The notes under the pieces were generated by a model. That model searched no databases and was not told the origin of the DNA. It worked only from the letters and a program-made list of their open reading frames with translations. Below are positions 62,490 to 64,000 of a stretch of 64,000 bases of DNA, one piece after another (the stretch's first letter is position 1; every line of letters begins with the position of its first letter). A program made the position numbers and the translations under genes. This stretch comes from Tunturiibacter empetritectus (GTDB lineage: Bacteria > Acidobacteriota > Terriglobia > Terriglobales > Acidobacteriaceae), in assembly GCF_014201375.1 (NCBI RefSeq), contig NZ_JACHDZ010000005.1:1-64000 (forward strand), read 5' to 3'.

Positions 62490-62684
62490 GGTCCTGCCGG
62501 ACGGGCGCCCTGCGCGGGCAGCGGTCACTTCGTGACGCGTATACCGGTCTTGGCAGGATGAACCCCCACGCTCCTCCTGTTGGTCGGCGCGAACTCCCGC
62601 CTGCGACCAACGGGAGCACCAACCGAAGGGGTATACAAGTCACGAAGTGACCGCCCCACGCGCATTGGACCTGTCCGGCAGGAC
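62490..62684. repeat. Palindromic intergenic repeat, complete copy B (195 bp)
   Basis: The same architecture as copy A: outer arm GGTCCTGCCGGACGGGCG, right arm CTGTCCGGCAGGAC, inner GTCACTTCGTGAC / GTCACGAAGTGAC and GTTGGTCG / CGACCAAC. Differences are scattered, so it is an older relative. It begins 5 bp after the VWA-like stop codon. Confidence 0.9.
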
Positions 62685-62729
62685 ACAAGCCCTTAAAAAA
62701 GAAAAAAATCTTAAAAAGTTGGCGTATTT

Positions 62730-62850
62730 TTCAACCCCGAACAACCACCATCCAAAACACCACGTTCACCACGCAAACCACCACGTTTCCACCACCAAAA
62801 ACCACCATCAACTCACCACTTTTTCCAAAACACCCCTCAAAACTTCAGCA
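62730..62850 (+). other. G-poor, C/A-rich tract between genes
   Basis: From about 62,730 to 62,850 the plus strand is nearly free of G and rich in CCACCA-like units. C-rich, G-poor RNA of this kind is a typical Rho-utilisation signal for transcription leaving the VWA-like gene. It holds no gene. On the other strand it is the trailer of groEL. Confidence 0.5.
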
Positions 62851-62860
62851 AAAACAGCAA

Positions 62861-62882
62861 AGCCCCGGCTCTCACCGGGGCT
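62861..62882 (-). terminator. groEL intrinsic terminator
   Basis: AGCCCCGG pairs with CCGGGGCT across a 6-nt loop. In the groEL direction (minus strand) the stem is followed by TTGCTGTTTTTG, giving a weak U-tract. It lies 25 bp after the groEL stop codon. Confidence 0.8.
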
Positions 62883-62906
62883 CCACTTTTTTTCTGAAAC
62901 AACTTC

Positions 62907-64000
62907 TTAGTACATGCCGTCCATACCGCCGCCGCCATGGTTGTGTCCGCCGCCCGCAGCTTCCTTCTTCTCCGGGATATCGGCGATCATCGCCTCGGTG
63001 GTCAGCATCAATCCAGCAATCGAAGCCGCATTCTGCAGAGCAGTACGCGTCACCTTCGTAGGATCAATGACGCCAGCCTTCACCAGGTCCTCGTAGGCGC
63101 CAGTTGCGGCGTTGTAGCCGTAGTTAGCCTCCTTCGATTCGTGGATCTTGCCGATCACAACCGCGCCCTCTTCGCCGGCGTTCGAGACGATCATGCGCAA
63201 AGGCTCTTCGATCGCGCGACGAATGATCGTGGCGCCGATCTTCTCATCGCCTTCGAGGCCCTTGATCACTTCCTCAACCGCAGCTGTGCAGCGAACAAAC
63301 GCCACGCCGCCGCCCGGGACAATGCCTTCCTCAACGGCCGCGCGCGTCGCATGCATCGCATCCTCAACACGAGCCTTCTTTTCCTTCATCTCGGTCTCGG
63401 TCGCCGCACCGACCTTGATCACTGCAACGCCGCCAACCAGCTTGGCCAAACGCTCCTGCAGCTTCTCACGGTCGTAGTCGGAGGTGGTCTTGTCGATCTG
63501 TGCGCGAATCTCCTTCACGCGGCCTTCGACATCGCCATCCTTGCCGCCGCCATCAACGATGGTGGTGTTGTCTTTGTCGATCGTCACGCGCTTCGCAGTG
63601 CCAAGATCCTCGATCTTCACACCCTCGAGCTTGATGCCGAGGTCTTCCGTGATCGCCTTGCCACCAGTCAGAATTGCGATATCCTGCAGCATCGCCTTGC
63701 GACGATCGCCGAAGCCAGGAGCCTTCACGGCCGCGACATTCAACGTCCCGCGCAGCTTGTTCACCACGAGAGTCGCCAGCGCCTCACCGTCCACATCCTC
63801 AGCAATGATGACCAGAGGCTTGGCAGTGCGGGCAATCTGCTCGAGCAAGGGAAGCAGGTCCTTCATCGACGAGATCTTCTTCTCGTAGATCAGGATGTAG
63901 GGATTCTCAAGAGCAACTTCCATCCGCTCCGCATCGGTCACGAAGTAAGGCGAAAGATAGCCGCGATCGAACTGCATGCCCTCAACCACATCGAGCTGCG
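62907..64000 (-). CDS. groL: GroEL chaperonin, C-terminal part, continues past the window
   Basis: About 364 residues of the 60-kDa chaperonin are visible, cut by the window end. Landmarks: [16 protein letters not shown] (intermediate/apical border), [20 protein letters not shown], the long [30 protein letters not shown] and the [20 protein letters not shown] equatorial block. The tail ends [15 protein letters not shown], a His/Gly/Met-rich GGM variant. It assembles into double rings that fold proteins in the cytoplasm. The missing start lies to the right. Confidence 0.97.
   Translation of the reverse strand, partial: QLDVVEGMQFDRGYLSPYFVTDAERMEVALENPYILIYEKKISSMKDLLPLLEQIARTAKPLVIIAEDVDGEALATLVVNKLRGTLNVAAVKAPGFGDRRKAMLQDIAILTGGKAITEDLGIKLEGVKIEDLGTAKRVTIDKDNTTIVDGGGKDGDVEGRVKEIRAQIDKTTSDYDREKLQERLAKLVGGVAVIKVGAATETEMKEKKARVEDAMHATRAAVEEGIVPGGGVAFVRCTAAVEEVIKGLEGDEKIGATIIRRAIEEPLRMIVSNAGEEGAVVIGKIHESKEANYGYNAATGAYEDLVKAGVIDPTKVTRTALQNAASIAGLMLTTEAMIADIPEKKEAAGGGHNHGGGGMDGMY

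Noticed and set aside
58621..62684. CRISPR array made of the repeated units
   Set aside because: Units are about 195 bp, palindromic and separated by full genes; there are no short direct repeats with regular spacers anywhere in the window.

Overview
The window looks like the chromosome of an acidobacterium of class Terriglobia (Edaphobacter, Granulicella or Terriglobus type). The signs are an Oar-like TonB-dependent receptor of about 1,150 residues with an N-terminal carboxypeptidase-regulatory domain, a GroEL with a Gly/His/Met-rich tail, and high-GC, C-rich housekeeping genes. This is an inference from protein style; there is no rRNA in the window.

Positions 1 to about 39.9 kb look like a decaying genomic island. 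Its right border is a tRNA-Asp gene (39,921-39,997, minus strand). Next to the 3' end of that tRNA sit a tyrosine integrase and an excisionase-like gene, the usual layout of a tRNA-targeted element. A complete MobF relaxase and a truncated type IV coupling protein (33.4-36.9 kb) show a conjugative past. Debris of IS110, Tn3-family and ISNCY-type elements is scattered through it. Between these lie working genes: an NtrB/NtrC-like two-component pair, an MFS pump, a tight five-gene plus-strand operon (proline-rich secreted protein, SHOCT protein, metallophosphoesterase, ArsB-type permease, YdcZ-type permease), a LexA/CI-like repressor, a Crp/Fnr regulator with a Crp-style inverted repeat upstream, a receiver/RsbRD-like fusion, AraC and FixJ-like regulators, and a metabolic and stress set (epoxide-hydrolase-like enzyme, PNPOx-like protein, MOSC-ferredoxin reductase fusion, isochorismatase-like hydrolase, RpiB, SDR, chloroperoxidase-like hydrolase).

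The island is rich in broken genes that can be reconstructed by reading across frames: a MacA-MacB deletion fusion with a nonsense codon, a YkgB/DUF417 gene with an internal TGA, a DUF1348 gene with TGA plus frameshift, DUF6130 and SDR remnants each present twice, a histidine-kinase tail, a hydrolase tail and a four-helix membrane protein. These stretches look empty if only intact reading frames are considered.

From 40 kb to the end the content looks like stable chromosome: a copZ-copA-csoR copper operon with a clear CsoR-type operator, tRNA-Val, cutC, an N-acetylglucosamine-kinase-like gene, the large TonB receptor with a divergent DeoR regulator, a TonB C-terminal domain protein, a polyprenyl-phosphate-type glycosyltransferase, an acyltransferase, a lipoprotein, a subclass B3 metallo-beta-lactamase-like enzyme, an ATP-grasp/luciferase-like flavin oxidoreductase pair, a quinone oxidoreductase, a second TonB receptor, a VWA-like secreted protein and the 3' part of groEL. 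Three copies of a roughly 195-bp imperfect palindrome (one partial) sit in the gaps from 58.6 to 62.7 kb.

The observations most worth following up are the palindromic repeat family, the FixJ-like regulator whose phospho-acceptor Asp is Glu and whose gene holds a 26-bp perfect palindrome, the Crp-style operator, the five-gene operon, the ATP-grasp/flavin oxidoreductase pair and the graveyard of reconstructable genes.
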